The notes: a model not told the origin generated them from the sequence alone. A stretch of DNA of 64,000 bases from DASWZN01 sp036404435 (GCA_036404435.1 DASWZN010000032.1:223610-287609), one strand, 5' to 3'; counted from the stretch's first letter, positions 1-9,135 are shown. A program made the numbers and translations.

Positions 1-484
1 GCAGACGGCGGGGCGCATCGTCGAGACCGAGGCATACCTGGGGATGGGGGACTTGGCGGCGCACGCATCGCACGGGATCACAGAACGCACGCGGGTGATT
101 TTCGGCCCGCCCGGGCACGCGTATGTCTACCTGATCTACGGCATGTACGAATGCCTGAACCTGGTGGCCGAGCCGGATGGGATGCCGGGCTGCGTTTTGA
201 TCCGCGCCCTCGAGCCGCTCCTGGGGATCGAGAGCATGCGGCGGAGGCGGCCAGCGGCGCGGCGCATCGAGGATCTGGCCTCCGGCCCCGGCAAATTGAC
301 GCAGGCGCTCGGCGTCACGCGGCGCCACTACGGTGCGGACGTGACCCGCGGCGGCCTCACGGTTCGCGGGTTGAAATGCGAGCCGGCTTGCGAGATCGCT
401 GCCACCGCGCGCATAGGCTTCACGGAGACGGCCGACCGGCCGCTGCGGTTCATCGTCCGGGGGAGCGGGTTCGTGAGCGCGTGA
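1..484 (+). CDS. Alkyladenine (3-methyladenine) DNA glycosylase, 5' end cut by window
   Basis: Excises alkylated purines such as 3-methyladenine in base excision repair. The reading frame is open from base 2, so the N-terminus lies outside the window; about 160 residues are visible. The first residues contain RIVETEAYLG, which holds the catalytic glutamate of the AAG/Mpg family. FGPPGHAYVYLIYGMYECLN is the conserved core, and SGPGKLTQALG is the usual C-terminal substrate-pocket motif. Nothing in the visible part is broken. It ends 23 bp before the next gene on the same strand. The family call is firm; only the start is unknown. Confidence 0.93.
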   Translation, partial: QTAGRIVETEAYLGMGDLAAHASHGITERTRVIFGPPGHAYVYLIYGMYECLNLVAEPDGMPGCVLIRALEPLLGIESMRRRRPAARRIEDLASGPGKLTQALGVTRRHYGADVTRGGLTVRGLKCEPACEIAATARIGFTETADRPLRFIVRGSGFVSA

Positions 485-507
485 CAGGCCATGGTAAATT
501 GCGGTTT

Positions 508-1872
508 ATGCTGATTCCCACCATCTTTCGCGAATACGACATTCGAGGCATCGCCGATAAGGAGCTGCTGGACGCGGACATCGAGAACCTGGGCCGCGCA
601 ATCGGGACCTATCTAGGCCGGCGTTCGGGCCGGAACGTGACGCTGGGGTGCGACACGCGCCTGAGCTCGCCTCGTCTGCAGAGCGCGATGGCGCGGGGCC
701 TGGTGGCGAGCGGCTGCGAAGTGACCGATATCGGCATCGTGCCCACGCCGGTGCTGTACTATTCCGTGTTCCATCTGAAGGCTACCGGCGCGGTGATGAT
801 CACCGGCAGCCACAACCCGCCGGAGTACAACGGCTTCAAAGTCGTCTCGGGCGAGGGCACGGTCTTCGGTGCCGAGATCCAGGCCATTCGGGAAATCATC
901 GAGCGGGGAGATTATGACTCCGGCGCGGGCTCGCTCAAAACCGCGGGCGTCGTGCCGGCCTACGTGGACGAGGTGGCGTCGCAATTCCGCCTCGAGCGCA
1001 GAGTGAAAGTGGTGGCCGATGCGGGCAACGGCACCGCGGGTCCGGTCATTCACCGCATCTTCGAAAAGCTGAACGTGGAGGCCACGGAGCTGTTCTTCGA
1101 GATGGACGGCCGCTTCCCGAACCACCACCCGGACCCGACCGTGCCGAAGTTCATCGCCGAGCTGATCGCGACCGTGAAGCGGACCGGGGCGGACCTGGGC
1201 GTGGCCTTCGACGGAGACGCGGACCGGCTGGGCGCAGTCGACGAGCAGGGCAACGTTCTGTGGGGCGACCAGTTGATGACGATCTACGCGCGCGAGATTC
1301 TCCAGCGCAAGCCCGGCGCGACGTTCATCGGCGAGGTGAAGTGCTCGCAGTTGATGTACGACGAGATCGAGCGTCTGGGCGGCAACGCGATCATGTACAA
1401 GACCGGGCACTCGCTCATCAAGGCCAAGATGAAGGAGAGCCACGCGGAGCTGGCGGGCGAGATGAGCGGCCACATGTTCTTCGCCGACCGCTACTACGGC
1501 TACGACGACGCGCTCTACGCAGCGTGCCGGCTGATCGAGATCGTCTCGAAATCCGGGAAGCCGCTCTCGGCGCAACTGGCCGGGCTTCCGAAGATGGTCT
1601 CGACGCCGGAGATCCGGATCGATTGTCCGGACGGGCTGAAATTCGAGGTAGTGAAGCGCGTGACGGACCGTCTGCGCCGCGCACATCCGGTGGTGGATAT
1701 CGACGGCGTACGCGTGTTGTTCCCGCAAGGCTGGGGCCTGGTGCGCGCGTCGAATACGCAGCCGGTCCTGGTGGAGCGCTTCGAGGCGGCGAACGAGGAG
1801 CTGCTCGGCCAGTACAGGGAAGAGGTCGAGGGGGTGGTGGCCGAGGCGAAGAAGGCGGTGGGGGCGGCCTAG
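508..1872 (+). CDS. Phosphomannomutase / phosphoglucomutase (alpha-D-phosphohexomutase)
   Basis: Interconverts hexose-6-phosphate and hexose-1-phosphate in the cytoplasm, supplying GDP-mannose or UDP-glucose for glycan synthesis. The 454-residue length is typical of the AlgC/ManB group. The phosphoserine loop TGSHNPPEYNG has its catalytic serine at about residue 101. The metal loop DGDADR lies at about 235-240 and the sugar-binding loop GEMSGH at about 317-322. The frame stays open upstream to base 151, but only the ATG at 508 gives the conserved N-terminus IFREYDIRG. A TAAATT hexamer ends 7 nt before this ATG and no Shine-Dalgarno is visible. Whether mannose or glucose is preferred cannot be read from sequence. 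The glycan locus downstream suggests a role in precursor supply. Confidence 0.93.
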   Translation: MLIPTIFREYDIRGIADKELLDADIENLGRAIGTYLGRRSGRNVTLGCDTRLSSPRLQSAMARGLVASGCEVTDIGIVPTPVLYYSVFHLKATGAVMITGSHNPPEYNGFKVVSGEGTVFGAEIQAIREIIERGDYDSGAGSLKTAGVVPAYVDEVASQFRLERRVKVVADAGNGTAGPVIHRIFEKLNVEATELFFEMDGRFPNHHPDPTVPKFIAELIATVKRTGADLGVAFDGDADRLGAVDEQGNVLWGDQLMTIYAREILQRKPGATFIGEVKCSQLMYDEIERLGGNAIMYKTGHSLIKAKMKESHAELAGEMSGHMFFADRYYGYDDALYAACRLIEIVSKSGKPLSAQLAGLPKMVSTPEIRIDCPDGLKFEVVKRVTDRLRRAHPVVDIDGVRVLFPQGWGLVRASNTQPVLVERFEAANEELLGQYREEVEGVVAEAKKAVGAA

Positions 1873-2372
1873 TTCTTTGGCCCGGGCGCTTCGGTGCGGC
1901 CGGCGAGGGGCTTGATGACCGGGCCTCCGCAGACGCCGACTCCGGTCTGGAGCAGGGCGTTGAGAAAGCTTAGGAACACCGCGTAAACGGTCTGCTCGGT
2001 GACGGGGTTCTTGCCGGGGAGCCGAAAGCTGACCGGCAGCTCTTTGGTGAACTGTATCAGGATGGAATCGGGCAGCGGGCGGCCGGCGCGGTCCCTGTGG
2101 TTGGCCAGGATCATGGGGGTCTGGAGCACCTGGCCGGTCTGGCCATCCACGTAGAACTGGCAACGCGAAAACCAGCCCAGGTTGCCGGGATCGGCGGCGT
2201 CGAACAGCAGCAGAGGCGACTGGCGCTCCGTGGCCGTCAGCTCGAGCGAAACCGTGCGCTTTCCGTCCTCGAGCTTCGAGTCGAAGCCCGCCTGCTTGGC
2301 GACGTTGGTGAGGATCTCCGGATCGAGCTCGAGCACGATGAGCTTGTGCTGCCCAGCCTGAGCGACTTGCAT
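1869..2372 (-). CDS. Conserved-looking protein of unknown function
   Basis: I do not recognise this 167-residue protein. It is soluble-looking, with no signal peptide or membrane segment. It has alternating charged and hydrophobic stretches, and a region rich in GNLGWF- and YVDGQTGQ-like strands that suggests a beta-rich fold. Its stop overlaps the stop of the phosphohexomutase through a shared CTAG, so the two genes converge. Two start codons are possible, at 2381 and 2372. A TAGAAT hexamer (2380-2385, minus strand) overlaps the first ATG and ends 7 nt before the second, so 2372 is preferred as a leaderless start. It diverges from the membrane protein at 2461. Coding status is supported by codon-position bias; function is unknown. 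Confidence 0.6.
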   Translation of the reverse strand: MQVAQAGQHKLIVLELDPEILTNVAKQAGFDSKLEDGKRTVSLELTATERQSPLLLFDAADPGNLGWFSRCQFYVDGQTGQVLQTPMILANHRDRAGRPLPDSILIQFTKELPVSFRLPGKNPVTEQTVYAVFLSFLNALLQTGVGVCGGPVIKPLAGRTEAPGPKN

Positions 2373-2460
2373 AGAGTCCATTCTAGCTATAATTCGAGTC
2401 TGGCGCCCCCAAGGACGCCTGCGTTGAAGACGAGACCTCGCTCGGTACCTCGGCTCGCCT

Positions 2461-3909
2461 ATGTCTCTCGGACGAATCGGCTGGAGTGCGCTCGCGGTAG
2501 CCGCGGCGATTCTCGTCTTTCAGATCCTGGCGCCGCCGGCCATCGGACTCGCCGATAACGGCGACTTCGCCAAGATTACCGGACGATTCAACTTCTACCC
2601 CGCGGTGGACGATTTAAGCGACTCGGCGTTCCGCTATATCAATCTCCAGTACGATATCAGGCTCGACAGCCACATCGACACCGGTTTTCACTCCTCGGAG
2701 GAGCTGCTGATAGGGGCGGCCTTGCTGCTGAATCGCGTCGTCTCCCGGCCCGGCGTCTTCGACCTTCGCGCGATGGGCGTCGTTCATGCGGCCTTGTTTC
2801 TCCTGGCCCTTGCGTTCTTGATCGAGTTACTCCGCGGAGAGCGGGCGCGGCTTCGGATCGCGCTGCTGGCGCTGGCCGTGGTCGTTTTCTGCGACGTGAC
2901 ATTCTCGGCCTATTACAATTCGTTCTATCTGGACGCAGGCGCGTTTGTGTTCCTGATGCTATCGATCGTGACCGTGTTGCGCGCGGTCGCACGACGGCGG
3001 CCGGCGGACACGATCCTGGCCCTGTTTTTCTGCCTGCTGCTGGTGACCGCGAAGTCGCAGCACGCGTTGCTGGCGATTCCGCTGGCCGTATTCTTCATCT
3101 GGGAGCGGCACGCGATGTGGCCGCGCCGGGCGCTTCTCGGGAGCGCGCTGGCGACTGCCTGCGTTTTGGGCGGCGGCGCATATGAGCTGGCCGAGGGCAG
3201 TCCTCCCGGCTACACCGGCCCGTGCCTGTTCAACATCGTCTTCGCCAGGCTGCTGCCGACGGCGGAGGATCCCGCGGCCGAACTGGCCAGTCTGGGGCTG
3301 GACCAATCGTACCTGCGCTACATGGACATGGACGCCTACATGGATCGTTCCCCCATGCGAGATCGCGGCTGGGCCCGGTCGTTTCCGACTAAGATCTCAT
3401 TCCTTCGCCTGGGCGGGTTCTACGTGACGCACCCGGGCCGCGCATTGGGCGTGGCCCGACTTGCGCTGGGAGAGGCGGCGCTGGGACGTCCGCCGGGAGT
3501 CGGTAACTACGACCAGTCGGCGGGGCGTCCGCCCTATGCGCAGAGCGGCGCATTTTCGATCTGGAGCACGGTCAGAGGGAGACTCCTCGATGTTTTCCTG
3601 TGGGCGTATCCGCTTCTGTTCGCGATCTCGGTGGGAGCGATTGCGTGGAGGTTCCCGGCCGGCGGGGTGGCGCTCGGCCTCATGGGGTTGATGGAGTTCG
3701 CTCTGGGTGCGATGACGGACGCATCCGAGGTCACGCGGCATCTGTTCCTGTTCAACACCATCTGGGATGCGACTCTCTTTGCCGCCGTGGCGACGTTGGC
3801 CCTGTCTCTGCGGGGCCGTCGGAGGCGGCCGGCCGGCCGCTACGAGTCTGAGCTTCTCGAGCCGACCGAATTGGTTGCGGGTCCAGGCGCGAGCCATGGA
3901 ACGGACTAG
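2461..3909 (+). CDS. Polytopic membrane protein, putative GT-C-type glycosyltransferase
   Basis: A 482-residue multi-pass inner-membrane protein with roughly ten hydrophobic helices. The first helix (about residues 7-28) is followed by a loop with the acidic motif DNGDFAK, in the place where GT-C glycosyltransferases carry metal- or donor-binding acids. A second loop carries FHSSEELL. A long soluble segment at about 240-330 (YTGPCLFN to FYVTHPG) sits between membrane blocks. It may be related to WsfD-like glycan hexosyltransferases, but that is from memory and weak. A TATAAT hexamer at 2388-2393 could drive it. The neighbours (methyltransferase, GT2, epimerase, other GT-C proteins) support a role in lipid-linked glycan assembly. 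Fold class is likely; substrate is unknown. Confidence 0.7.
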   Translation: MSLGRIGWSALAVAAAILVFQILAPPAIGLADNGDFAKITGRFNFYPAVDDLSDSAFRYINLQYDIRLDSHIDTGFHSSEELLIGAALLLNRVVSRPGVFDLRAMGVVHAALFLLALAFLIELLRGERARLRIALLALAVVVFCDVTFSAYYNSFYLDAGAFVFLMLSIVTVLRAVARRRPADTILALFFCLLLVTAKSQHALLAIPLAVFFIWERHAMWPRRALLGSALATACVLGGGAYELAEGSPPGYTGPCLFNIVFARLLPTAEDPAAELASLGLDQSYLRYMDMDAYMDRSPMRDRGWARSFPTKISFLRLGGFYVTHPGRALGVARLALGEAALGRPPGVGNYDQSAGRPPYAQSGAFSIWSTVRGRLLDVFLWAYPLLFAISVGAIAWRFPAGGVALGLMGLMEFALGAMTDASEVTRHLFLFNTIWDATLFAAVATLALSLRGRRRRPAGRYESELLEPTELVAGPGASHGTD

Positions 3910-3953
3910 AAGGCTGGATGCCTTCGCTTGCAGTCGTGCTACGCTGAGTTCCA

Positions 3954-4739
3954 ATGCCGATCGAGGTCTGGTCGCGCGGCGACGCGGATACCAACATGGA
4001 CCAACGGATTCTGGTGCGGCTCGCGGAGCGGGTGCGGGCACATCCTTGGTGGCACAGCCGAACCACGCTGGCGCGGTGGCTTTTGCGCCGCGAAGGCGTG
4101 CTGGCGCCGGCGCGACTGCTGGACACTGGATGCGGATGGGGCAGTACGTTTCTGGCGTTGGAATCCGACGGGTATCAGATGAGTGGTTGCGACATCTCCG
4201 AACAAATGCTCGAGCGGCTGGATGCCCCCCAACGCCGTCTGGCGGTCTGCGATTTGACCCAGGCCACAGCGGTTGACGAAACGTTCGAAGCCGTTCTGGC
4301 GATGGACGTCATCGAGCACATCGACGACGACGTGGCGGCGGCGCGCCAGTTGTGCCGCTTTGTGCACCCGGGCGGCTTGCTGATAATCAGCGTTCCAGCC
4401 CGGCCGGAGTTGTACGGCGAGTTCGATGCTATCCAGGGACATCGCCGGCGTTACACCGCCGAAACCCTGAAGGAGACCCTGCAGACGGCCGGATTCGGCG
4501 GCATCAGGTTGTGGTGGTGGGGCCAGCTGATTTACTACCTGATCCGCCATCAGCGCGCCGAGAAGAAAGGCATCCCCGGCGAGACTCCGGACCAGACGTA
4601 TTTGCGCTATCTGGAACTCCCCGGGTACCCGGTGCGGTGGTTGATGGAGGCAGCGTTTTGCGCGGATCGGTGGCTGACGCGGTGGGGCGTGTGCCGGACG
4701 GGCACCTCCCTGCTGGCGGTGGCGAGGCGGCCGGCATGA
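3954..4739 (+). CDS. Class I SAM-dependent methyltransferase
   Basis: Predicted cytoplasmic Rossmann-fold methyltransferase of 261 residues. Motif I is LLDTGCGWGS at about residues 55-64, followed by an acidic strand end (GCDISEQML) and a motif IV-like stretch MDVIEHIDDD. This pattern is typical of the Methyltransf_11/UbiE-like set. The C-terminus is hydrophobic and may touch the membrane. Its stop overlaps the ATG of the next gene (ATGA at 4736-4739), so it is translationally coupled to the GT2 enzyme, suggesting it modifies the same glycan or lipid carrier product. A TACGCT hexamer ends 8 nt before the ATG, and no ribosome-binding site is obvious. The substrate cannot be inferred. Confidence 0.88.
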   Translation: MPIEVWSRGDADTNMDQRILVRLAERVRAHPWWHSRTTLARWLLRREGVLAPARLLDTGCGWGSTFLALESDGYQMSGCDISEQMLERLDAPQRRLAVCDLTQATAVDETFEAVLAMDVIEHIDDDVAAARQLCRFVHPGGLLIISVPARPELYGEFDAIQGHRRRYTAETLKETLQTAGFGGIRLWWWGQLIYYLIRHQRAEKKGIPGETPDQTYLRYLELPGYPVRWLMEAAFCADRWLTRWGVCRTGTSLLAVARRPA

Positions 4740-5737
4740 TTTCCCTGGTAGCTCCTGCGTTCAACGAGGCCGAGGGCATCGAGGAACTATATCGCCGGGT
4801 GTGTGCCGCCAGTCCGCCGTGGGGCGAGGACTTCGAGCTGGTGGTTGTGGACGATGGGAGCCGCGATCGGACCCTGGAAATCCTGGAGCGTCTGGCCAGC
4901 GATCCACGGCTGAAGGTGGTCAGCCTGTCGCGGAATTTCGGCCATCAGGCGGCAGTTTCCGCGGGCCTCATGCATACCCAGGGCGATATCGTGGCGGTTA
5001 TCGATGCCGATCTGCAGGACCCGCCGGAATCCCTGCGACCCTTCCTAGAGAAGGTGCGCGAAGGCTGGGATGTTGTGTACGCCATTCGTACGAGGCGGAA
5101 GGAAGGTCCGGTCAAGCGCATCTGCTACCACCTGTACTACCGGCTGCTGAAACGTATGGCCGGCATCGACATACCGCTGGATGCCGGAGACTTCTGCGTG
5201 ATGCGGCGGGAAGTCGTGGATGCGTTGAACGAGCTGCCGGAACGGAACCGGTTCATTCGAGGGCTGCGGACTTGGGTCGGATTCCGCCAGACGGGTCTGG
5301 CTTACGAACGCAACGCCCGGTACGCCGGCGAGCCCAAGTACACATTCCGGAAGCTCTTTAAGCTGGCCACCGACGGGATCATCAATTTCAGTTTCCGCCC
5401 GCTGCAGTTCATCTCATTTCTGGGGATGCTGGTGGCCCTGGTCTCTATTGCCGGCGGCTTTCTGGTGGTGCTCCAGTACCTGACGAACTTCACCTTCCTG
5501 GGATTCAACCCGCGGAATGCGCGGGGGTGGACTTCGCTGGTATTTGTGGTTTTGTTCTCGTCCGGCGTGCAGTTGATCTGCCTGGGAATCCTGGGAGAGT
5601 ATGTGGGCCGGCTGTTCGAAGAGGTGAAGCAGCGGCCGGCGTGGCTGGTGCGCAAACGCATCAACCTGCCGGAGCCCGAGGCGGCGGAGCGGCCGTTTTC
5701 CGGGCGGGCAGGCGCGGGCGCCAGGTACCGGTCGTAG
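4736..5737 (+). CDS. Family 2 glycosyltransferase, polyprenyl-phosphate sugar synthase type (GtrB/DPM-like)
   Basis: Transfers a sugar from a nucleotide donor to a polyprenyl phosphate on the cytoplasmic face of the inner membrane. This gives the lipid-linked donor that GT-C enzymes use. The 333-residue protein has the GT-A start LVAPAFNEAEGI, the acidic strand VVVDDGSRDRT, the DADLQDPPE motif at about residues 85-93, and a C-terminal amphipathic helix plus two membrane helices (about 225-250 and 262-290), as in GtrB/DpsA/ArnC relatives. The ATG overlaps the methyltransferase stop. The donor sugar is unknown. The paired two-hairpin repeat downstream may mark the end of this operon. Confidence 0.92.
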   Translation: MISLVAPAFNEAEGIEELYRRVCAASPPWGEDFELVVVDDGSRDRTLEILERLASDPRLKVVSLSRNFGHQAAVSAGLMHTQGDIVAVIDADLQDPPESLRPFLEKVREGWDVVYAIRTRRKEGPVKRICYHLYYRLLKRMAGIDIPLDAGDFCVMRREVVDALNELPERNRFIRGLRTWVGFRQTGLAYERNARYAGEPKYTFRKLFKLATDGIINFSFRPLQFISFLGMLVALVSIAGGFLVVLQYLTNFTFLGFNPRNARGWTSLVFVVLFSSGVQLICLGILGEYVGRLFEEVKQRPAWLVRKRINLPEPEAAERPFSGRAGAGARYRS

Positions 5738-5763
5738 CAGAGGTTTCCACCGGCGACGCCTGA

Positions 5764-5810
5764 GCGTCGAGACGAGTCTCGACGCAGCACGCACGAGAGC
5801 GTGCGCCACA
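5764..5810. repeat. Two-hairpin intergenic palindromic element, copy A
   Basis: Between the GT2 gene and the epimerase. A perfect 10-bp inverted repeat (5764-5773 and 5776-5785) with a 2-nt centre is followed by GCACGC (5787-5792) and GCGTGC (5799-5804), then GCCACA. Copies at 19602 and 25663 have the same layout of first palindrome, second palindrome and a CCAC tail. It is not followed by a T-run, so a simple terminator role is not evident. Confidence 0.65.
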
Positions 5811-5827
5811 AAGACTGGAGAACTTCG

Positions 5828-6748
5828 ATGCGTGTCCTCGTAACCGGCGGCGCCGGATTTATCGGCGGCCATTTGGTGCGGAAACTTCTGGGGGATCCCG
5901 TCGTCACGGTTCGCGTTCTCGACAATCTGCACCGCGGCCGCAACACCTTCGCGGGAGTTCCGCGGGTTGAGTTTCTCGAAGGCGACGTCCGCGACCGTCG
6001 AACCGTTCGTGCGGCCATGGACGGCATCGACCTGGTCTATCACCTGGCGGCACAATCGAATGTGCTGGGAGCCGTGAAGGACATCGACTATTCGTTCACT
6101 ACCAACGTGGCCGGAACCGTGGAAGTCTTGTCCGCTGCCCGCGAGTGTGGGGTCCGCAGGACGGTTTTCACGTCCTCGCGCGAAGTTTATGGCGAGGCGG
6201 GCGCCTTGCCGGTTCCGGAATCCACGCCGCTTCATCCGAAGAACGCCTACGGGGCCAGCAAGGCGGCGGGTGAACTGTATTGCCGCGTCTTCGCGGAATC
6301 GGGAATGGACATCGTGGTGTTTCGGCTGGCCAACGTCTACGGCCCCGGAGATGCCGAACGCGTCATTCCGCTATTCCTGGCCAACGCGGTGAGTGGCCGG
6401 CCGCTGGTGATTTACGGCGAAGACAAGATCCTCGATTTCGTCTGGATCGGCGACGTGGTAGATGCCCTGGTGAAAGCTCAAACCGCGCCTCTCGCCGGGC
6501 AAACGATCAACATCGGGAGCGGTGCAGGGACCACGCTTCCCGATTTGGCGCAGCGGATCCTCCACCTTACCGGGTCATCGTCCGCGATTGAGTCAGCCGC
6601 CGCGCGGAAGGCGGAGACCGATCGGTTTGTGGCGGACATTCGGTTAGCGGAAAGCCTGCTGGACCACCGTCCTTCCACCGGCCTGGCGCACCTTCGAGAG
6701 GTCGCCGCGGCGTTCACGCGTGAGTACTCGCGTGAGCCCGCCCTGTAA
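5828..6748 (+). CDS. NAD(P)-dependent nucleotide-sugar epimerase/dehydratase (extended SDR)
   Basis: Cytoplasmic short-chain dehydrogenase of 306 residues that probably acts on a nucleotide sugar, such as UDP-glucose or UDP-GlcNAc 4-epimerisation. The N-terminal NAD loop GGAGFIGGH lies at about residues 7-15. The acidic residue ending beta-2 is in VLDNLHRG. The catalytic YxxxK is YGASK at about residue 142, with the serine upstream in FTSSREVYGE. The frame is open upstream, but the ATG at 5828 follows GGAG at 5817-5820 with proper spacing. It lies inside the glycan locus, so it likely supplies the sugar donor for the GT2 or GT-C enzymes. Exact substrate is not resolvable. Confidence 0.9.
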   Translation: MRVLVTGGAGFIGGHLVRKLLGDPVVTVRVLDNLHRGRNTFAGVPRVEFLEGDVRDRRTVRAAMDGIDLVYHLAAQSNVLGAVKDIDYSFTTNVAGTVEVLSAARECGVRRTVFTSSREVYGEAGALPVPESTPLHPKNAYGASKAAGELYCRVFAESGMDIVVFRLANVYGPGDAERVIPLFLANAVSGRPLVIYGEDKILDFVWIGDVVDALVKAQTAPLAGQTINIGSGAGTTLPDLAQRILHLTGSSSAIESAAARKAETDRFVADIRLAESLLDHRPSTGLAHLREVAAAFTREYSREPAL

Positions 6749-6762
6749 TTGACCTGCTGATG

Positions 6763-6768
6763 TATACT
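6763..6768 (+). promoter_or_regulatory. Candidate -10 element (TATACT) of the first YfhO-like gene
   Basis: TATACT followed by GGC lies 19 nt before the ATG at 6788. The same TATACTGGC stands 15 nt before the ATG of the duplicated gene (9136-9141), so the duplication appears to include the promoter. No convincing -35 hexamer at standard spacing was seen. Confidence 0.45.
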
Positions 6769-6787
6769 GGCAATTTCCGTTAGAACC

Positions 6788-9103
6788 ATGTCAAAAGCCA
6801 CGCTCAAGGCTCTATGTGTACTCCTGGTATGCACAGTGGTGTACTACTGGAAGATTCTGCTGACAGGTGACTTCTCGATTCTCATGGCCTGGGAAGGGGC
6901 GAGCGTGAACTGGGCCTGGCTTCAGTATTGGATCCTGACGATCCGGGACGGCGCCCTGCCCCTCTGGAATCCCTACGCTTTCGGAGGACATCCGTTTGGC
7001 GGGGCAATGCAAACCGCCGCGTTTTACCCGCTCCATCTGTTGCTGGTGTTGGTGCCGTTCAACCGCCACGGGGTCTTCTCGCCAAGTGTATTTCACCAGT
7101 GGTTTGCGCTGACTCATTTCATCGGCGGCTGTTTCATGTTCGCGCTGGCCCGCGAGCTCAGACTGCGGCGGTTCTCCTCCGTGATCGCAGGGATTTGCTT
7201 CTCGCTCGGGGGACTTGTGGGCCGGGCGCCGTGGGCGTTCCTGGTTCACAGCGCGATCTGGCTGCCGCTGATCGTTCTGTTCCTGTTGAGAGCCCTGCGG
7301 GCGGAGAAGACAGGACGGGCAGCGCTCTACGCTTCTCTGAGTGGACTGAGCCTGGGGCTGGCCATCCTCGCCGGCGGGCTGCACATGGCAATCATGCAGG
7401 CGCTGGTCGTCGTTAGCGCGGTTGTTTTCGCCGCGTGTCATCCACAATTGCGGCGGAATGGGTCGCCTGGCCGTGTGTGGATCGAATCGGCGATGATTCT
7501 CGCTATTGTGGCAGGCGTGGCGTTTTGTGCTGGTGCCGTGCAGTTACTCGTCTCGGCGGAATACAGCCACCACGCGTTGCGGTTCTTCGGCGACGGGCCG
7601 GCCCTGCCGCCGAACCAGAGGATCCCCTCCAGCTATCCGAGTGAGGGTTTGTGGCCCCACGGGTTTTTTGGGGCGTTGATCTCGTACGCGTTTGCCGGTC
7701 GGCTGGGAGGAGGGGAGGTGGTGCCCTTCTACCTGGGGGTCTTTCCGCTGCTTGCGGCCGTCATTGGCGTCTGGAAGCGTTGGGCAGCGCCGTGGGTTCG
7801 TTACCTGGCCGGGCTCGCGGTCGTCGCGTTCCTTTATGCGCTCGGCGAGTTCTCCGCCGTTTACGGAGTCCTGCGAACCCTGATCCCCTACCTCTGGATG
7901 GCGCGCGAAGCAAGCCGATTCATGTACCTGGCGACATTCGCGTTGGCGATCCTCGCCGCCTTTGGGGTCGAGGCTCTTCTCTACGGGCCGGCGGATGAGT
8001 CTGCCTGGCGGCCGCTGACTCGAGTCCTCACCTGGATTGTCGGTGCCTGCGCTGTTGCCCAGGCGATACCGGCCCTGTTTGAGCACCCGGCAATGAGTCC
8101 CTGGATTTCGCTCTCCATCCTGCTGATCTTCGCGTCCTATGGCTTGTACCGATTTGTCATCCGCGGGCACTCCGGTGCGGCGGTCCGGTTCGTGGTGCTG
8201 GTGCTGATTCTTTTTGACCTGACGTCCTTCAACTGGGGCGCCGACAGCAAGGTCGAAGCGGCGAAGAACGGTAAGGACGCCGTGGAGAGGGCCTTGAGTA
8301 CCCGCGGCGCGGTGAACTTCCTGAAATCGCGGCCCGGCCGTTTTCGGGTGCAGATCGCCGGAAACGAGCCGCCGCCGATTGGCGATCTGTTTCAGGTTTC
8401 CACAGTGGGCGGCGGCATGTGTGCGACGCTTCTCTACAACTATGCAGCGATGCTCTGGAATGGGCGTCCAGACAACGACTATGCAGCGACGCTTTGGAAT
8501 GGGCATCTAGATCTGCTGAACCCGCGCTATCTCTTGAAACCTGCTTCGGCGTCCGAGCCTGGAGACATATATCACGACTCCAAGTGGAAAGTCTACGAGA
8601 ATCCCAACGCCTACCCTCCCGCCTGGGTGGTTCATCAGGCTATCGTCGAGCCCTCTCCCGAACGGCTGATGCGTCGGTTGGGCTCGCCCGAGGTCGACCT
8701 GCATCGGCAGGCACTCTTGAGCGTGTCGCAGGAGTCGGCACTAGAGCCCCTCGTCGAGAACGCGTCCGAAGACGTCGGCTTCGGAGCCTGCGGGCGGAAC
8801 AGCCTCGAGCTGACCGTCCGTGCCCAAAGCCGGGGGTTGCTGGTGCTTAGCGAGATCTTCTACCCGGGGTGGCGAGCCGCCGTGAACGGGAAGCCCACGC
8901 AGATCTACGAAGTAGACGGGGCACTTCGGGGGGTGGTGGTGCCTCGCGGCGAGAGCCGAATCGTGTTGCGCTATTCTCCCTGGTCCTTCTGGCTGGGCGC
9001 GTTTCTGACTGTGGCGGCGTTCTTTGGCACCCTGCTCGCGGTGTTCCTGACCTGGCGAAATTCGCGCCGGGCCGTTACGCAATCGTCCGCGCGACAGGCA
9101 TGA
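6788..9103 (+). CDS. YfhO-family large membrane protein, copy 1
   Basis: A 771-residue inner-membrane protein with about 12 helices followed by a long C-terminal periplasmic-type domain (about 470-740) and a last helix near the end. The hallmarks are the N-terminal helix with VVYYWKILL, the PLWNPYAFGGHPF loop, and C-terminal LVLSEIFYPGWRAAVNGK with RIVLRYSPWSFWLG. This matches the YfhO family, GT-C-like proteins implicated in sugar transfer to envelope polymers. The next gene is a close paralogue. Unlike it, this copy carries a 13-residue tandem duplication (DNA 8438-8515) ending just before the NPRYLL segment. Family call is good; the reaction is unproven. Confidence 0.82.
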   Translation: MSKATLKALCVLLVCTVVYYWKILLTGDFSILMAWEGASVNWAWLQYWILTIRDGALPLWNPYAFGGHPFGGAMQTAAFYPLHLLLVLVPFNRHGVFSPSVFHQWFALTHFIGGCFMFALARELRLRRFSSVIAGICFSLGGLVGRAPWAFLVHSAIWLPLIVLFLLRALRAEKTGRAALYASLSGLSLGLAILAGGLHMAIMQALVVVSAVVFAACHPQLRRNGSPGRVWIESAMILAIVAGVAFCAGAVQLLVSAEYSHHALRFFGDGPALPPNQRIPSSYPSEGLWPHGFFGALISYAFAGRLGGGEVVPFYLGVFPLLAAVIGVWKRWAAPWVRYLAGLAVVAFLYALGEFSAVYGVLRTLIPYLWMAREASRFMYLATFALAILAAFGVEALLYGPADESAWRPLTRVLTWIVGACAVAQAIPALFEHPAMSPWISLSILLIFASYGLYRFVIRGHSGAAVRFVVLVLILFDLTSFNWGADSKVEAAKNGKDAVERALSTRGAVNFLKSRPGRFRVQIAGNEPPPIGDLFQVSTVGGGMCATLLYNYAAMLWNGRPDNDYAATLWNGHLDLLNPRYLLKPASASEPGDIYHDSKWKVYENPNAYPPAWVVHQAIVEPSPERLMRRLGSPEVDLHRQALLSVSQESALEPLVENASEDVGFGACGRNSLELTVRAQSRGLLVLSEIFYPGWRAAVNGKPTQIYEVDGALRGVVVPRGESRIVLRYSPWSFWLGAFLTVAAFFGTLLAVFLTWRNSRRAVTQSSARQA
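8438..8515 (+). repeat. 39-bp tandem duplication inside YfhO copy 1
   Basis: Two adjacent 39-bp units (8438-8476 and 8477-8515) encode NYAAMLWNGRPDN and DYAATLWNGHLDL. The paralogue has only one such unit (EYLALLWNGRLDL). The reading frame is kept. Confidence 0.85.
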
Positions 9104-9135
9104 GCCGTCCGGCGGGGGGTGCGCGCTCCGCAAGG

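Noticed and set aside
613..2163. Long open frame on the minus strand through the phosphohexomutase gene
   Set aside because: Arginine/proline-rich shadow of a high-G+C gene; no start signal or protein-like motifs.
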